A DNA stretch of 64,000 bases from Acidobacteriota bacterium (GTDB taxonomy: Bacteria; Acidobacteriota; Aminicenantia; Aminicenantales; Saccharicenantaceae): NCBI GenBank assembly GCA_033549365.1, contig JAWSUF010000002.1, positions 62,001 to 126,000 on the forward strand. Reading direction: 5' to 3'. Positions 8,877 through 16,656 of this stretch are shown piece after piece. Position 1 is the first letter of the stretch. Every line of letters starts with the position of its first letter. Below the pieces are notes generated by a model. It did no database searches and was not told the origin of the DNA. It was given only the letters and a program-made list of their open reading frames with translations. Position numbers and translations under genes: made by a program.

Positions 8877-9080
8877 ATGCGCACGACTCTTGATTTGCCG
8901 GAAGATCTGATTGAAGAGGCCATGAAAGTGACGGGAATTCCGACAAAAACGCGGGCCATCATTACCGCCCTGGAAGAGATGATCAGAAAATCCCGGATAT
9001 CCGGAATAAAGAAATTCAAGGGGAAGATCGAGCTGGAAATCGATTTGGCTGTCTTGAGAGGCCGCCGGTGCAGGTCCTAG
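8877..9080 (+). CDS. vapB: VapB-type ribbon-helix-helix antitoxin
   Basis: A 67-residue antitoxin. The N-terminus MRTTLDLPEDLIEEAMKVTGIPTKTRAIITALEEMIRK is a type II VapB ribbon-helix-helix DNA-binding domain. The C-terminal part (ISGIKKFKGKIELEIDLAVLRGRR) is the flexible toxin-neutralising tail typical of the group, with the usual W/F-x-G-K-x-E-L-D-like pattern. It overlaps the vapC start by 13 bases, so translation is coupled. It should repress through the inverted repeat just upstream. Confidence 0.9.
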   Translation: MRTTLDLPEDLIEEAMKVTGIPTKTRAIITALEEMIRKSRISGIKKFKGKIELEIDLAVLRGRRCRS

Positions 9081-9454
9081 CGGATACGTCCGCTTGGGTT
9101 GCGTACTTCCGGGGAGACGGGTGCTGCGCGGATCTTGATGTTCTGATCGATGAGAACCTAGTTGTGGCCAATGATCTCATTCTTGCCGAACTGGTCCCGT
9201 TTTTAAGGATTCGCGGGCTGCACAGGGTTATTGAATTGCTGAATGCCGTCAAAAAATTGAAGATGTCGATCGAATGGGATCAAATCATCGAGTTTCAATA
9301 TCGATGTCTCAAGGACGGACTGAACGGAGTCGGAATTCCCGATCTGATCATCGCTCAGAATGCCAAACAGCATCGATGCGGGATTCTGACTTTGGACGGT
9401 CATTTCGCCCGCATGAAAGATATACTCGGACTTGATCTGGTCTTGAAGCCTTGA
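9068..9454 (+). CDS. vapC: VapC PIN-domain ribonuclease toxin
   Basis: A 128-residue PIN-domain protein beginning at a GTG that lies inside the end of vapB. The acidic active-site residues are present: D6 in VLADTSAW, the glutamate of LAELVPFLR, the aspartate of GIPDLIIAQNA, and D of LTLDGHF. VapC toxins cleave tRNA or rRNA in a Mg2+-dependent manner. Length and motif spacing are normal and no lesion is visible, so this toxin is probably functional, unlike several relics elsewhere in the window. Confidence 0.92.
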   Translation: MQVLADTSAWVAYFRGDGCCADLDVLIDENLVVANDLILAELVPFLRIRGLHRVIELLNAVKKLKMSIEWDQIIEFQYRCLKDGLNGVGIPDLIIAQNAKQHRCGILTLDGHFARMKDILGLDLVLKP

Positions 9455-9602
9455 TGCCATTAGGCCGTTATCGCCTGAGGCATGTTTTGTGATAAGGTAA
9501 GTGAGAAAGCACGGGGATTTCCGAATCGGCAGGAAAGTTGCCGTGTAGGCCATCAAGATCCGGAAGAGATTTCGAGAGAATTCCAAGGTAGGAGAACGAG
9601 AC

Positions 9603-10490
9603 ATGATTCGCAAGGGATTCATTCCGGCGATTGTCCTGACGGCCGCGATCGTTGTGGCGGCTGTCTTCCCGGGCTGTGCGGTCGTGAGGACGCCAGTCCC
9701 AGGACATGCCGAAGCTCCTCCCGCGGCATTGCGCGATACCCATGAAATGCTCGACACCGTCCTTTGGGTCCAGACCTCCGCGGAATTCCGGATCCTGGCG
9801 AAGTCCGCTTTCGCCCGGGCGGCGGCGGTGCTCGACGCCGCGCTCGTCGACGCCGGTTGGACGGCGGCTCTGGAACAGACCGAGCCCTTTGAGGATCTTC
9901 CTCCGGCCGTTATCCTGGATATCGATGAGACCGTCCTCGACAATTCGCCCTTCCAGGGGCGCCTCATTGCCGACCGGATCGTCTTCGACCGGGCGCTTTG
10001 GACGGAGTGGACCCAGCGGCGGGCGGCGCCTCCCATTCCCGGAGCGCCGGACTTCCTGGCCTACGCGGTTGCCAGAGGCGTGACGGTGTTCTACGTCACC
10101 AACCGGGATGCCTCCCAGGAAGAGGATACCCGGCAGAATCTTCTTGACCTCGGCCTTCCGGTCCGGAGGGATATCGACAACGTTCTCACCCGGAATGAAA
10201 ACGGCTGGACGTCCGCCGACAAGAGCGAACGCCGCGCTCACGTCTGCCGGGATTACCGGGTGCTTCTGCTCGTGGGCGACGATCTGGGGGATTTCGTCTC
10301 GGGTGCGAGGGATTCGCTGGAGAAGCGCACCCGGCTCGCCGATGCCCACTCCGCTTATTGGGAAGACCGATGGATTCTCATCCCAAACCCGATGTACGGA
10401 TCCTGGGAATCCGCTCTCTACGGGTTCGATTCCCGGTTACCGGAAAAGGCCGTTCTTGACGCGAAATTCAAGGCCGTGAAGATGTTTTAG
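9603..10490 (+). CDS. Secreted HAD acid phosphatase / 5'-nucleotidase lipoprotein, e(P4) family
   Basis: A 295-residue protein with a lipoprotein signal: hydrophobic residues 8-22 and FPGC with the acylated cysteine at C25 (proline before glycine is slightly atypical). The HAD catalytic motif DIDETVLDN has nucleophile D105 and acid/base D107. VTNRD and LLVGDDLGDF are motifs II/III and IV of class B/C acid phosphatases of the lipoprotein e(P4) type, which dephosphorylate nucleotides such as NMN outside the cytoplasm. It stands alone, converging with the next gene 4 bases away. Confidence 0.9.
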   Translation: MIRKGFIPAIVLTAAIVVAAVFPGCAVVRTPVPGHAEAPPAALRDTHEMLDTVLWVQTSAEFRILAKSAFARAAAVLDAALVDAGWTAALEQTEPFEDLPPAVILDIDETVLDNSPFQGRLIADRIVFDRALWTEWTQRRAAPPIPGAPDFLAYAVARGVTVFYVTNRDASQEEDTRQNLLDLGLPVRRDIDNVLTRNENGWTSADKSERRAHVCRDYRVLLLVGDDLGDFVSGARDSLEKRTRLADAHSAYWEDRWILIPNPMYGSWESALYGFDSRLPEKAVLDAKFKAVKMF

Positions 10491-10494
10491 CTGA

Positions 10495-10929
10495 TTAAAA
10501 CGCTCCGAGCTGGCAGCGCTTGATCTTGAACTTCATGCCGTCGGCCAGGAATCCGGCCGCGGCGCGAGGGATGCCGAATCGCCCGGCGAGGGCCCAGATC
10601 GAGGCGCAGGAGAGACTTCCGTCCGAGTCGACCGCGGCATGAGCGGCCTCTTCGAATCCGCCGGGCGTCTCCGGCTCTTTCCAATCGGGCTGATCCCAGG
10701 CTTTGGCGTGACCGGGAAATCCAAAGAGGCCGATCTGGCACCGGCTGAGATGGACGTCGAGGTCGTCGGCCGCCTCGCCCACGGTCTTGGGCGCGACGCC
10801 TTTCTCCGCCGCCAGGGCGAAGGCCGCCGTGCAGTCGAGTGTGCCGCCTTGGATGCGGTCGCGAACGGCCTCGGCCAGCGCAGGATCAACCGCCCGGTTG
10901 ACGGCCCGGTCTTTATCTTTGAGCGCCAT
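10495..10929 (-). CDS. Tandem-duplicated small-domain protein with CQLG/CQIGLFG motifs
   Basis: A 144-residue protein made of two copies of a 40-residue unit, residues 31-70 and 106-144. Each copy has an LxC start (C33, C108), an alanine-rich helix-turn-helix-like middle, and ends in RCQxGxF (C64, C139). The pair of cysteines per unit suggests metal binding or a disulfide. I recognise the unit as recurrent in anaerobes but know no function. A start at 10929 (MALKDKDRAVN) is preferred; it is convergent with the acid phosphatase gene. Confidence 0.6.
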   Translation of the reverse strand: MALKDKDRAVNRAVDPALAEAVRDRIQGGTLDCTAAFALAAEKGVAPKTVGEAADDLDVHLSRCQIGLFGFPGHAKAWDQPDWKEPETPGGFEEAAHAAVDSDGSLSCASIWALAGRFGIPRAAAGFLADGMKFKIKRCQLGAF

Positions 10930-11039
10930 GGAAACTCCTCTCTTGTGGATTGACTTCTATGTATCATCCCCTACGCGGCCCTGTCAACGCGGGCCGGCAT
11001 CATCACGCCAGAAAAGCCGATTTGTGATAAAATACATCT

Positions 11040-11231
11040 ATGAAAAACGGAGTCAAAATCGTCCGGCTTGAGAGAGCGGACGATCTCGATTTCGAGCGCT
11101 GGCTGAAGGCGTCTCCGGCCGAGAAACTGGACACGCTTCAATATCTCCGGGAAATGGTCTATGATCTGAAAAATGAGAGTCGAAAAGGATTACAGAGAGT
11201 TCTTACAGTTACTCGCCGCGAAAAAGGCTAA
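11040..11231 (+). CDS. Small protein coupled to nucleotidyltransferase, candidate antitoxin
   Basis: A 63-residue protein (MKNGVKIVRLERADDLDFERWLKAS...) whose 3' end overlaps the next gene by 59 bases in another frame. It lies where the antitoxin lies in nucleotidyltransferase toxin-antitoxin pairs. The phrase SPAEKLDTLQYLREMVY is common in short partners of this class of nucleotidyltransferase. Function is inferred from coupling only. Confidence 0.55.
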   Translation: MKNGVKIVRLERADDLDFERWLKASPAEKLDTLQYLREMVYDLKNESRKGLQRVLTVTRREKG

Positions 11232-11637
11232 ATATCTGATCGTCGGAGGATTCGCCTTTTCCTTTTATGCCGAGCCGCGTTACACGAAAGATATCGATAT
11301 CCTTGTCGAGGCGACGGAAGAGAACGGGGCCAGAATCGTTGCCGCCATCGCTGAGTTCTGGGGAACGAAACCGGAGGTCGAGCCGGCCGACTTCCTGCAG
11401 CCCGACGTGATCGTCCAGCTCGGCTTCGAGCCGGTCAGGATCGATATCATTACGGCCTGTGCCGGGATCAAATTCCGTTCGGCCTGGAAAAACAGAACCA
11501 GGGCGAAATACGGCGATGTCGATGTTTTTTTTATTTCGCTCGACGATCTGATCAAAAATAAAAAAGCGGTCGGGCGGGACAGGGATCGACTCGACGTCAA
11601 ATATCTCGAGAAGGTCAGAAAGGCAAAAGAGAAATAG
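11173..11637 (+). CDS. Nucleotidyltransferase-like protein (AbiEii/DUF6036-like)
   Basis: A 154-residue protein with the minimal nucleotidyltransferase fold: GGFAFSFYAEPR with the GG at 25-26 and the metal-binding DID at 40-42, then a third acidic position in RIDIITA. Such single-domain proteins paired with a short upstream gene behave as toxins (for example AbiEii/MenT types) or uncharacterised modifiers. The active-site residues are intact. Long overlap with the preceding gene implies translational coupling. Confidence 0.8.
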   Translation: MRVEKDYREFLQLLAAKKAKYLIVGGFAFSFYAEPRYTKDIDILVEATEENGARIVAAIAEFWGTKPEVEPADFLQPDVIVQLGFEPVRIDIITACAGIKFRSAWKNRTRAKYGDVDVFFISLDDLIKNKKAVGRDRDRLDVKYLEKVRKAKEK

Positions 11638-11689
11638 ATCGAGGTCCGTTTGCCTCTCCGTTGTGCCTTGTGATAATATCGCGTCTCGA

Positions 11690-11830
11690 ACCCGCGGCAT
11701 CGTGCGGCGGGATCGATCTCCGAACGGCCGGGCCTAAAGAGCGGCGCACAGCCCTCCACGGCCGGTCGTCGATGCGCCGGTCCTGAACCGGCCGAGGTCG
11801 GGATGGAAACGCCCCGGCCGCCCGTGCTTG
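11690..11830 (+). promoter_or_regulatory. Structured GC-rich leader before the ABC importer, possible riboswitch
   Basis: The roughly 200-base leader of the importer operon can form strong hairpins, among them a perfect 8-bp pair CGGCCGGT (11759-11766) with ACCGGCCG (11787-11794), and an alternative inner hairpin CCGGT-CCTGA-ACCGG. Mutually exclusive pairings are a riboswitch-like trait. The segments TCTCCGAACGGCC and GGATGGAAACGCC recall the Moco RNA motif from memory, but I cannot confirm that. The cobalamin and TPP cores are not present. Confidence 0.35.
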
Positions 11831-11843
11831 GAAAGGAGAACCC

Positions 11844-13025
11844 GTGATTCGCTCAACGCAAAAGCATCTCATCAATCGGAATATTACAATCTGTCTTTGT
11901 TTGATTTTTGTTGTTATGGTTTCATTGGTGGTGCGGGAGCTATATTCGACACCCTCTGCTATCATTTCTGCCACAACCGCAACCCCCCCGGCACGAGACT
12001 CCGCCAGATCAACTGCCCAACCCCCTCTCATCATCACCGACGCCTCCGGGAAGGATATCCGCCTCCCCGCCCTCCCGCAGCGCTTGGCTGTCGTCGGGCG
12101 CGGGCCGCAGTACCTCCTCCACCTCCTCTACATGTTCCCCGAGGGTCCCGACCGCCTTGTCGGCATGGAGCAGCGGGGGAAAACGGCAAGCGACTTCCTG
12201 ACGGCGCTTTTCCCGGGAATCGACGCCAAGCTCACGCTCCTTCCCAATCCCGGCCCCGAGGCCGTAGCCGGACTCCATCCAGACCTCGTCCTCATGAAAG
12301 GCACGGGTTCCGATCCGCTGGCCGACGCCCTGGCCAAGGTCGGCATCCCGACGGCCTTCCTGAACCTGGAAACGCCGGAGGAGTACTACCGGGACATCGT
12401 CAATCTGGGCGTCCTCCTGGGAAACAACGCCCAGGCCGACCGGATCGTCGCCTTCTACAGGAAAAACGTCGCCCGTGTCGAAGAGGCGCTCTCCGGGCTC
12501 ACCGCCGCCGACCGGCCCTCCGTCCTCGTGGCCATGGGCAACATGCAGCGCGGCAAATACGCCGTCCGCGTTCCGGCCGTCCCCTGGATGCAGACCTTCC
12601 AGGTCCGCGCCGGCGGCGGCAGTCCCGTCTGGCTTGACGCCGCAGAGCGTGCGGGCGGCTGGGCCGTCGTCAACCTCGAACAGATCGCCGCCTGGGACCC
12701 CGACCGCATCGTCTTCATCGTCTGGTACTCCATCGAAGCCCCGGCCTTCCTGGACTGGCTGGCCTCGGACCGCCAATGGAAAAACATCCGAGCCGTCCGT
12801 GAGGAGAACGTCCGCTACTTCCCCACGGACTTCTATGGCTGGGACAGCCCCGACGTCCGCTGGATTCTCGGCCTGACCTGGATGGCGGCTTCCCTCCACC
12901 CCGAGCGGTTCCCGGACTACGACATCGCAAACGAAGTCCGGAGCTTCTATGGCGAACTCTACGGCCTCGACGCCGCGACGATCGACGCCGAAATCGTCTC
13001 CCGCATCAAGACCGACTTCCGCTGA
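11844..13025 (+). CDS. ABC transporter substrate-binding protein, FecB/BtuF type
   Basis: A 393-residue periplasmic binding protein starting at GTG with AAAGGAG 6 bases upstream. Residues about 14-32 are a single N-terminal hydrophobic helix (signal anchor; no lipobox cysteine follows). The rest is a type III binding fold: TDASGKDIRLPALPQRLAVVG is the usual entry motif and YGWDSPDVRWILGLTWMA resembles molybdate/tungstate or siderophore-type binding proteins of the MolA class. The ligand is not determined by sequence. It heads an operon with a FecC-type permease and an ATPase (stop and next start 4 bases apart). Confidence 0.85.
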   Translation: MIRSTQKHLINRNITICLCLIFVVMVSLVVRELYSTPSAIISATTATPPARDSARSTAQPPLIITDASGKDIRLPALPQRLAVVGRGPQYLLHLLYMFPEGPDRLVGMEQRGKTASDFLTALFPGIDAKLTLLPNPGPEAVAGLHPDLVLMKGTGSDPLADALAKVGIPTAFLNLETPEEYYRDIVNLGVLLGNNAQADRIVAFYRKNVARVEEALSGLTAADRPSVLVAMGNMQRGKYAVRVPAVPWMQTFQVRAGGGSPVWLDAAERAGGWAVVNLEQIAAWDPDRIVFIVWYSIEAPAFLDWLASDRQWKNIRAVREENVRYFPTDFYGWDSPDVRWILGLTWMAASLHPERFPDYDIANEVRSFYGELYGLDAATIDAEIVSRIKTDFR

Positions 13026-13029
13026 GCCG

Positions 13030-14058
13030 ATGAACACCGCCCCCAACCTCGAAGACGACCGCACGACCGCCCGCCTGCGCACCCGCCGGATGTGGATCAT
13101 TGCGGCGGCCGTCGTCTTCGTCCTCATTCTTTCGGTCTTCATCGGTCGCTACCCCCGTCCCGGTCTGACCTCGGTTTCCGACCTCCTCGACAACGAGCTG
13201 GCCCGCACGCTCGTCCTCCATCTCCGCCTGCCGCGCATCCTGGCCGCCTTCCTCCTCGGCGCCGTCCTCTCCGCGGCGGGCGCGGTTTTCCAGATGATCT
13301 TCCGCAACCCGCTCGTCGACTCCGGATTTCTCGGCGTCTCTTCGGGCGCGGCCTTCGGCGCCTCTCTCGGCATCGTCTATTTCGGCGGCTCGGCCCTCGG
13401 TGTCCAGTCGGCGGCGGCCGCCTTCGCCTTCCTTGGCCTCGCGGCAAGCTACCTCATCGCCCGGCGCATCCGCTGGGGCGACTGGATCTTCCGCCTGGTT
13501 CTCGCCGGGATCTCGATCGGTGCGCTCTACTCGGCCGGAACGGGCATCCTCAAGTACCTGGCCGATCCACAAAAGCAGCTCCCCGACATCACCTTCTGGC
13601 TTCTCGGCGGGCTGTGGGCGATCACCTGGCCTGACCTCTGGCAGGTTCTGCCCGTGGCCGCGGCCGGTCTCGTCATTATGGTTCTCATGCGCTGGCGGCT
13701 GAACCTCCTGGCCATGCGCGACGAAACGGCCTTCTCACTTGGGATCACGCCGGGGCGGGAGCGGATCGTCCTTCTTGCGGCCGCGGTCGCCGCAACGGCC
13801 GTCCTGGTCTCCAAGGCCGGGCAGATCACCTGGGTCGGGCTCATCGTCCCCCACATCGCCCGGCGGATCGTCGGCTCCGACGCCCAGCGCATGCTGCCCG
13901 CCTCCATCCTCATCGGAGGGATCTTCGTCCTCGTCTGTGACGACCTGGCCCGGGCCGTCCTCTCCGGCGAAATCCCGCTCGGCATCCTGACCTCGCTCTT
14001 CGGAACGGCGGTCTTCATCGCGCTTCTTTCGACACGCCGCCTGAGGTTGAAATCATGA
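13030..14058 (+). CDS. ABC transporter permease, FecCD family
   Basis: A 342-residue integral membrane protein with about ten hydrophobic segments. FecCD hallmarks are present: LRLPRILAAFLLGAVLSAAGAVFQMIFRNPLVDSGFLGVSSGAAFGA near residues 60-110, and the cytoplasmic coupling motif ITWVGLIVPHIARRIVGSDAQRMLP around 260. It pairs as a homodimer with the ATPase that follows, whose ATG overlaps its stop (ATGA). It imports an iron-siderophore, cobalamin or oxyanion-type ligand. Confidence 0.95.
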   Translation: MNTAPNLEDDRTTARLRTRRMWIIAAAVVFVLILSVFIGRYPRPGLTSVSDLLDNELARTLVLHLRLPRILAAFLLGAVLSAAGAVFQMIFRNPLVDSGFLGVSSGAAFGASLGIVYFGGSALGVQSAAAAFAFLGLAASYLIARRIRWGDWIFRLVLAGISIGALYSAGTGILKYLADPQKQLPDITFWLLGGLWAITWPDLWQVLPVAAAGLVIMVLMRWRLNLLAMRDETAFSLGITPGRERIVLLAAAVAATAVLVSKAGQITWVGLIVPHIARRIVGSDAQRMLPASILIGGIFVLVCDDLARAVLSGEIPLGILTSLFGTAVFIALLSTRRLRLKS

Positions 14059-14861
14059 GCGGCGCGCCCGCGATCTCCGTCCGCGGCGTCTCCTTCGCCT
14101 ACTCCGAAGCCGGACCCGACGTCCTTCGCGATGTTTCGCTCGACATCGGCGGCGGCACGCTCTGCGCCCTTCTCGGACCTAACGGCTCGGGGAAGACGAC
14201 GCTTCTCAACCTCATCCTCGGCTGGCACAAGCCGTGGGCGGGGCGGGTCGAGATCGGCGGGCGCCCGTCGGACGGCCTGACGCGCCGCGAGATGAGCCGG
14301 GCCGTCGGCTTCGTCGCCCAGGAGGAGCCCCTCGGCTTTGAGCTCAGCGTGCTCGAATACGTGCTCCTGGGGCGCGCGCCCTATCTGGGGTTCCTGGAGA
14401 TGCCGGGGCCGGAGGATCGGACCGCGGCCGAATCCGCGCTGGATACGGCCGGCGTCCGGAAGTTCCGCGGCCGGACGCTCCCGACCCTGAGCTCGGGCGA
14501 GAAGCAGCTCGCCTCGCTGGCCCGTGTCCTGGCCCAGGATCCGGGCGTCTTTCTTCTCGACGAGCCCATGTCTCATCTCGACCTGGCCAACACCCAGCGG
14601 ATCTGCTGGACGCTCGAGACCCTCCGCGACCGGGGCAAGACCGTCGTCTTCACGACCCACGACCCCAACGTCGCCTCGGCCTCGGCCGATGTCGTCGTCC
14701 TGCTTCTCAAGGGGCGAATTGTGGCCGCCGGTTCCGTCCGCGAGACCCTCACCGCCGACAACATCCGCGCGGTCTACGGCGTCGAGGCCGAGATCCTGGA
14801 GGGCAACGGCCGCCCCGTCGTCCTGACGCGCCTGCGGCGGCGCAAGCCCGCGGACGGGTGA
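14055..14861 (+). CDS. ABC transporter ATPase, FepC type
   Basis: A 268-residue ATPase with Walker A GPNGSGKT (41-48), the signature LSSGEKQ and Walker B VFLLDEP, followed by the D-loop SHLDL and H-loop histidine in FTTHD. It energises the preceding FecCD permease; the genes overlap by 4 bases. The operon ends here. Together the three genes form a complete type II (vitamin B12/siderophore-like) importer. Confidence 0.95.
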   Translation: MSGAPAISVRGVSFAYSEAGPDVLRDVSLDIGGGTLCALLGPNGSGKTTLLNLILGWHKPWAGRVEIGGRPSDGLTRREMSRAVGFVAQEEPLGFELSVLEYVLLGRAPYLGFLEMPGPEDRTAAESALDTAGVRKFRGRTLPTLSSGEKQLASLARVLAQDPGVFLLDEPMSHLDLANTQRICWTLETLRDRGKTVVFTTHDPNVASASADVVVLLLKGRIVAAGSVRETLTADNIRAVYGVEAEILEGNGRPVVLTRLRRRKPADG

Positions 14862-14972
14862 TTTCGGCGGCCCGGTGCTATAGGGATCATGGAGTGGGAA
14901 TCTCGGCCTCTTGCGGACGTCTTAATAAATGGACATAGAATGCGGATTGACTCGGACAAGGAGCTATTCTGT

Positions 14973-15029
14973 CTGTTCAACGAGGCCCGCAAATTCGCCT
15001 GGAAGGGGGAAACGACTCTCAAGGCGCTG
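14973..15029 (+). pseudogene. vapB remnant, 57-bp copy of the vapB at 15784
   Basis: These 57 bases match 15814-15870, inside the vapB gene downstream, at 49 of 57 positions without gaps. The match stops abruptly on both sides and the surrounding frame is broken. It is the relic of a second vapB gene. Its last bases supply part of the -35 region used by higBA. Confidence 0.75.
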
Positions 15030-15058
15030 TTGACACGCGTCACGTTACGAGTTACATT
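15030..15058 (+). promoter_or_regulatory. higBA promoter
   Basis: TTGACA (15030-15035), a 17-base spacer, and TACATT (15053-15058), the same boxes as at the brnTA locus. The GTG of higB starts 7 bases after the -10 box, at the expected transcription start, so the message would be leaderless. Confidence 0.5.
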
Positions 15059-15064
15059 ATTGCC

Positions 15065-15346
15065 GTGATCAAGACCTTCAAGGACAAGATGACGCAGGAG
15101 CTTTATGTTGCGGGCGACTCCGGGAAGTTCCCGCCGGACATCACCCGGCGTGCCGTTCGAAAGCTCGAATACATCGATTTGGCCACATGCTTGAGTGATC
15201 TTAGGATTCCTCCCGGAAACAGACTTCATGAGCTCGGAGGGGATCGAAAAGGACAGCATGCGATTGCCATCAACGACCAGTGGCGCATTTGTTTCCGTTT
15301 CGTCGACGGTGACGCCTACGATGTCGAGATCACGGACTATCATTGA
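15065..15346 (+). CDS. higB: HigB-type mRNA interferase toxin
   Basis: A 93-residue RelE/HigB-fold toxin: MIKTFKDKMTQELYVAG at the N-terminus, RRAVRKLEYIDLATCLSDLRIPPGNRLHELGGDRKGQHAIAINDQWRICFRF, the conserved core with the catalytic-type RICF segment, and the terminal DVEITDYH. HigB-1 toxins cleave ribosome-bound mRNA. Toxin-before-antitoxin order, as here, is typical of higBA. The start is a GTG; no lesion is seen. Confidence 0.93.
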   Translation: MIKTFKDKMTQELYVAGDSGKFPPDITRRAVRKLEYIDLATCLSDLRIPPGNRLHELGGDRKGQHAIAINDQWRICFRFVDGDAYDVEITDYH

Positions 15347-15359
15347 AACGAGGTGAGCC

Positions 15360-15677
15360 ATGAGCATCCCCAATACAAGCGGAAGAAAGATCCGGCCCAC
15401 GCATCCCGGCGAAATGTTGAGGGAAGATTTCATGCCTGATTACGGGCTGACGGTCATGGAGCTCGCCAAGGCCCTGGGCGTTTCGCGTCAGACGGTCAAC
15501 GAGCTTCTCCGGGAGCGTCGGGCGGTGAGTCCGGACATGGCGCTCAGGCTGGCCCGTTTGTTCGGAAACTCTCCCGCATTCTGGCTGAACGCCCAGAGGG
15601 CGGTCGATTTGTGGGATGCGGCCCGGACCATAAAAAACGACATCGCGCGAATCAAGCCTCTGCCGGCGGTCCGATAA
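15360..15677 (+). CDS. higA: HigA-type helix-turn-helix antitoxin
   Basis: A 105-residue XRE-family antitoxin with the HigA signature RPTHPGEMLREDFMPDYGLT at the start and a helix-turn-helix (VMELAKALGVSRQTVNELLRERRAVSPDMALRLARLFG) in residues 33-72. NSPAFWLNAQRAVDLWDA is the conserved HigA tail. It follows higB after 13 bases and neutralises and represses it. Confidence 0.95.
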   Translation: MSIPNTSGRKIRPTHPGEMLREDFMPDYGLTVMELAKALGVSRQTVNELLRERRAVSPDMALRLARLFGNSPAFWLNAQRAVDLWDAARTIKNDIARIKPLPAVR

Positions 15678-15769
15678 GGAAGCACAGCCCACTCCGGCAT
15701 TTCGGTAACGTCTGTAAAGATAGATAATGGGCGATGGGAAAGTCTGTTGATTTCCCAAAGGGAGCTGTG

Positions 15770-15785
15770 ATATGGTTAGCCATAT
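15770..15785 (+). promoter_or_regulatory. Operator-like inverted repeat at the second vapBC
   Basis: ATATGG (15770-15775), spacer TTAG and CCATAT (15780-15785) form a perfect 6-bp inverted repeat that overlaps the likely vapB start (ATG at 15784). TTGATT at 15747-15752 with TATGGT at 15771 (18-base spacer) is a possible promoter, with its -10 inside the repeat. Confidence 0.5.
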
Positions 15786-16035
15786 GAAGACAACCATACA
15801 TATTCCCGACAGCCTGTTTAATGAGGCCCGCAAGGTCGCCCGGATGGAGGGAACGACTCTCAAGGCGCTGGTTGAAGAGGGGCTCAGAAAGGTGGTCGCC
15901 GAACGCAGCGGACGCAAGCCCGGCGTCTTCAAGCTCCGCAAGGCGTCCTTCAAGGGGCGGGGAATCCAACCCCACCTCGCCGGCGTGACCTGGGACCAGA
16001 TTCTCGACATCAGCTACGAGGGTCGGGGCGGATGA
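15784..16035 (+). CDS. vapB: VapB-type antitoxin
   Basis: An 83-residue antitoxin, MKTTIHIPDSLFNEARKVARMEGTTLKALVEEGLRKVVAE, a VapB ribbon-helix-helix domain, followed by a toxin-binding tail with AGVTWDQILDISYEGRGG. An in-frame ATG 4 codons upstream (15772) is possible, but MKTTIHIPD is the usual start of the family. The end overlaps the vapC start by 4 bases. Confidence 0.9.
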   Translation: MKTTIHIPDSLFNEARKVARMEGTTLKALVEEGLRKVVAERSGRKPGVFKLRKASFKGRGIQPHLAGVTWDQILDISYEGRGG

Positions 16036-16469
16036 TCGCCGTCGACAGCAATCTCCTGGTCTATGCCCACCGCGAGGACTCTCCGCTACACGCAGCCGCT
16101 CTCAAGAGCATTGTCGGGCTGGCGGAAGGGCGTGCCCCGTGGGGCATTCCCTGGCCCTGCCTTCATGAATTCCTGGCCGTCACGACCCACCCGAGGATCT
16201 ACGCTCCGCCGACACCGCTCGCGTCGGCCGTCGCTCAGATCGAAGCCTGGTTCGAATCGCCCGGCCTGGTCCTGTTGGCCGAGGACGAGGCTTACTGGCC
16301 CCGGCTCCGGGCACTCGTTCTCGACGGAAAGATCTCCGGGCCCAAGGTCCATGACGCCCGCATTGCGGCCATTTGTCTTCAGCAGGGGGTCGAGGAGCTC
16401 TGGACCGTCGACCGCGACTTCAGCCGCTTCCCGGCCCTCCGCGTCCGCAATCCCCTCAAATCAGGTTAA
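16032..16469 (+). CDS. vapC: VapC PIN-domain toxin
   Basis: A 145-residue PIN protein with intact acidic residues: D5 in MIAVDSNLLVYAHRED, glutamate in CLHEFLAVTTHPRIY, aspartates in VHDARIAAICLQQG and WTVDRDFSRFP. This subgroup (VYAHR…HEFLAV…HDARIAA) is widespread beside VapB antitoxins of the type just upstream. It appears complete. Confidence 0.93.
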   Translation: MIAVDSNLLVYAHREDSPLHAAALKSIVGLAEGRAPWGIPWPCLHEFLAVTTHPRIYAPPTPLASAVAQIEAWFESPGLVLLAEDEAYWPRLRALVLDGKISGPKVHDARIAAICLQQGVEELWTVDRDFSRFPALRVRNPLKSG

Positions 16470-16509
16470 CCTGATTCATTCAAAGAATGCCGATGTGTTG
16501 CATAACTCA

Positions 16510-16577
16510 TGTCCGATCGACAAGGCTGCCTGCCGCGCCGTTCGAAAGATTGAAACGCGATGAGCCGTGGGCATCAG
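16510..16577 (+). pseudogene. higBA remnant with internal deletion
   Basis: GCCGTTCGAAAG (16537-16548) equals 15152-15163 inside higB and continues without a gap into 28 bases (16549-16576) that match 15342-15369, the higB-higA junction, at 23 positions. The 180 bases between those two points in the intact locus are deleted. The short open frame before it still reads CRAVRKIE, as in HigB. Confidence 0.7.
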
Positions 16578-16656
16578 CGCTTGCCCGTGCTCCGCAAGAG
16601 ATGTATAATCTTTCTTTTACGCGCTGCACCGCCGCCGGCGCGATGAAAGGATCGTT

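Noticed and set aside
11640-11843. Cobalamin or TPP riboswitch upstream of the importer
   Set aside because: The conserved cores of both are not found; only generic stems are seen.
16577-16656. preQ1 riboswitch before queF
   Set aside because: No preQ1-I or -II like hairpin with an A-rich tail was visible; the stretch is mostly higBA relic.
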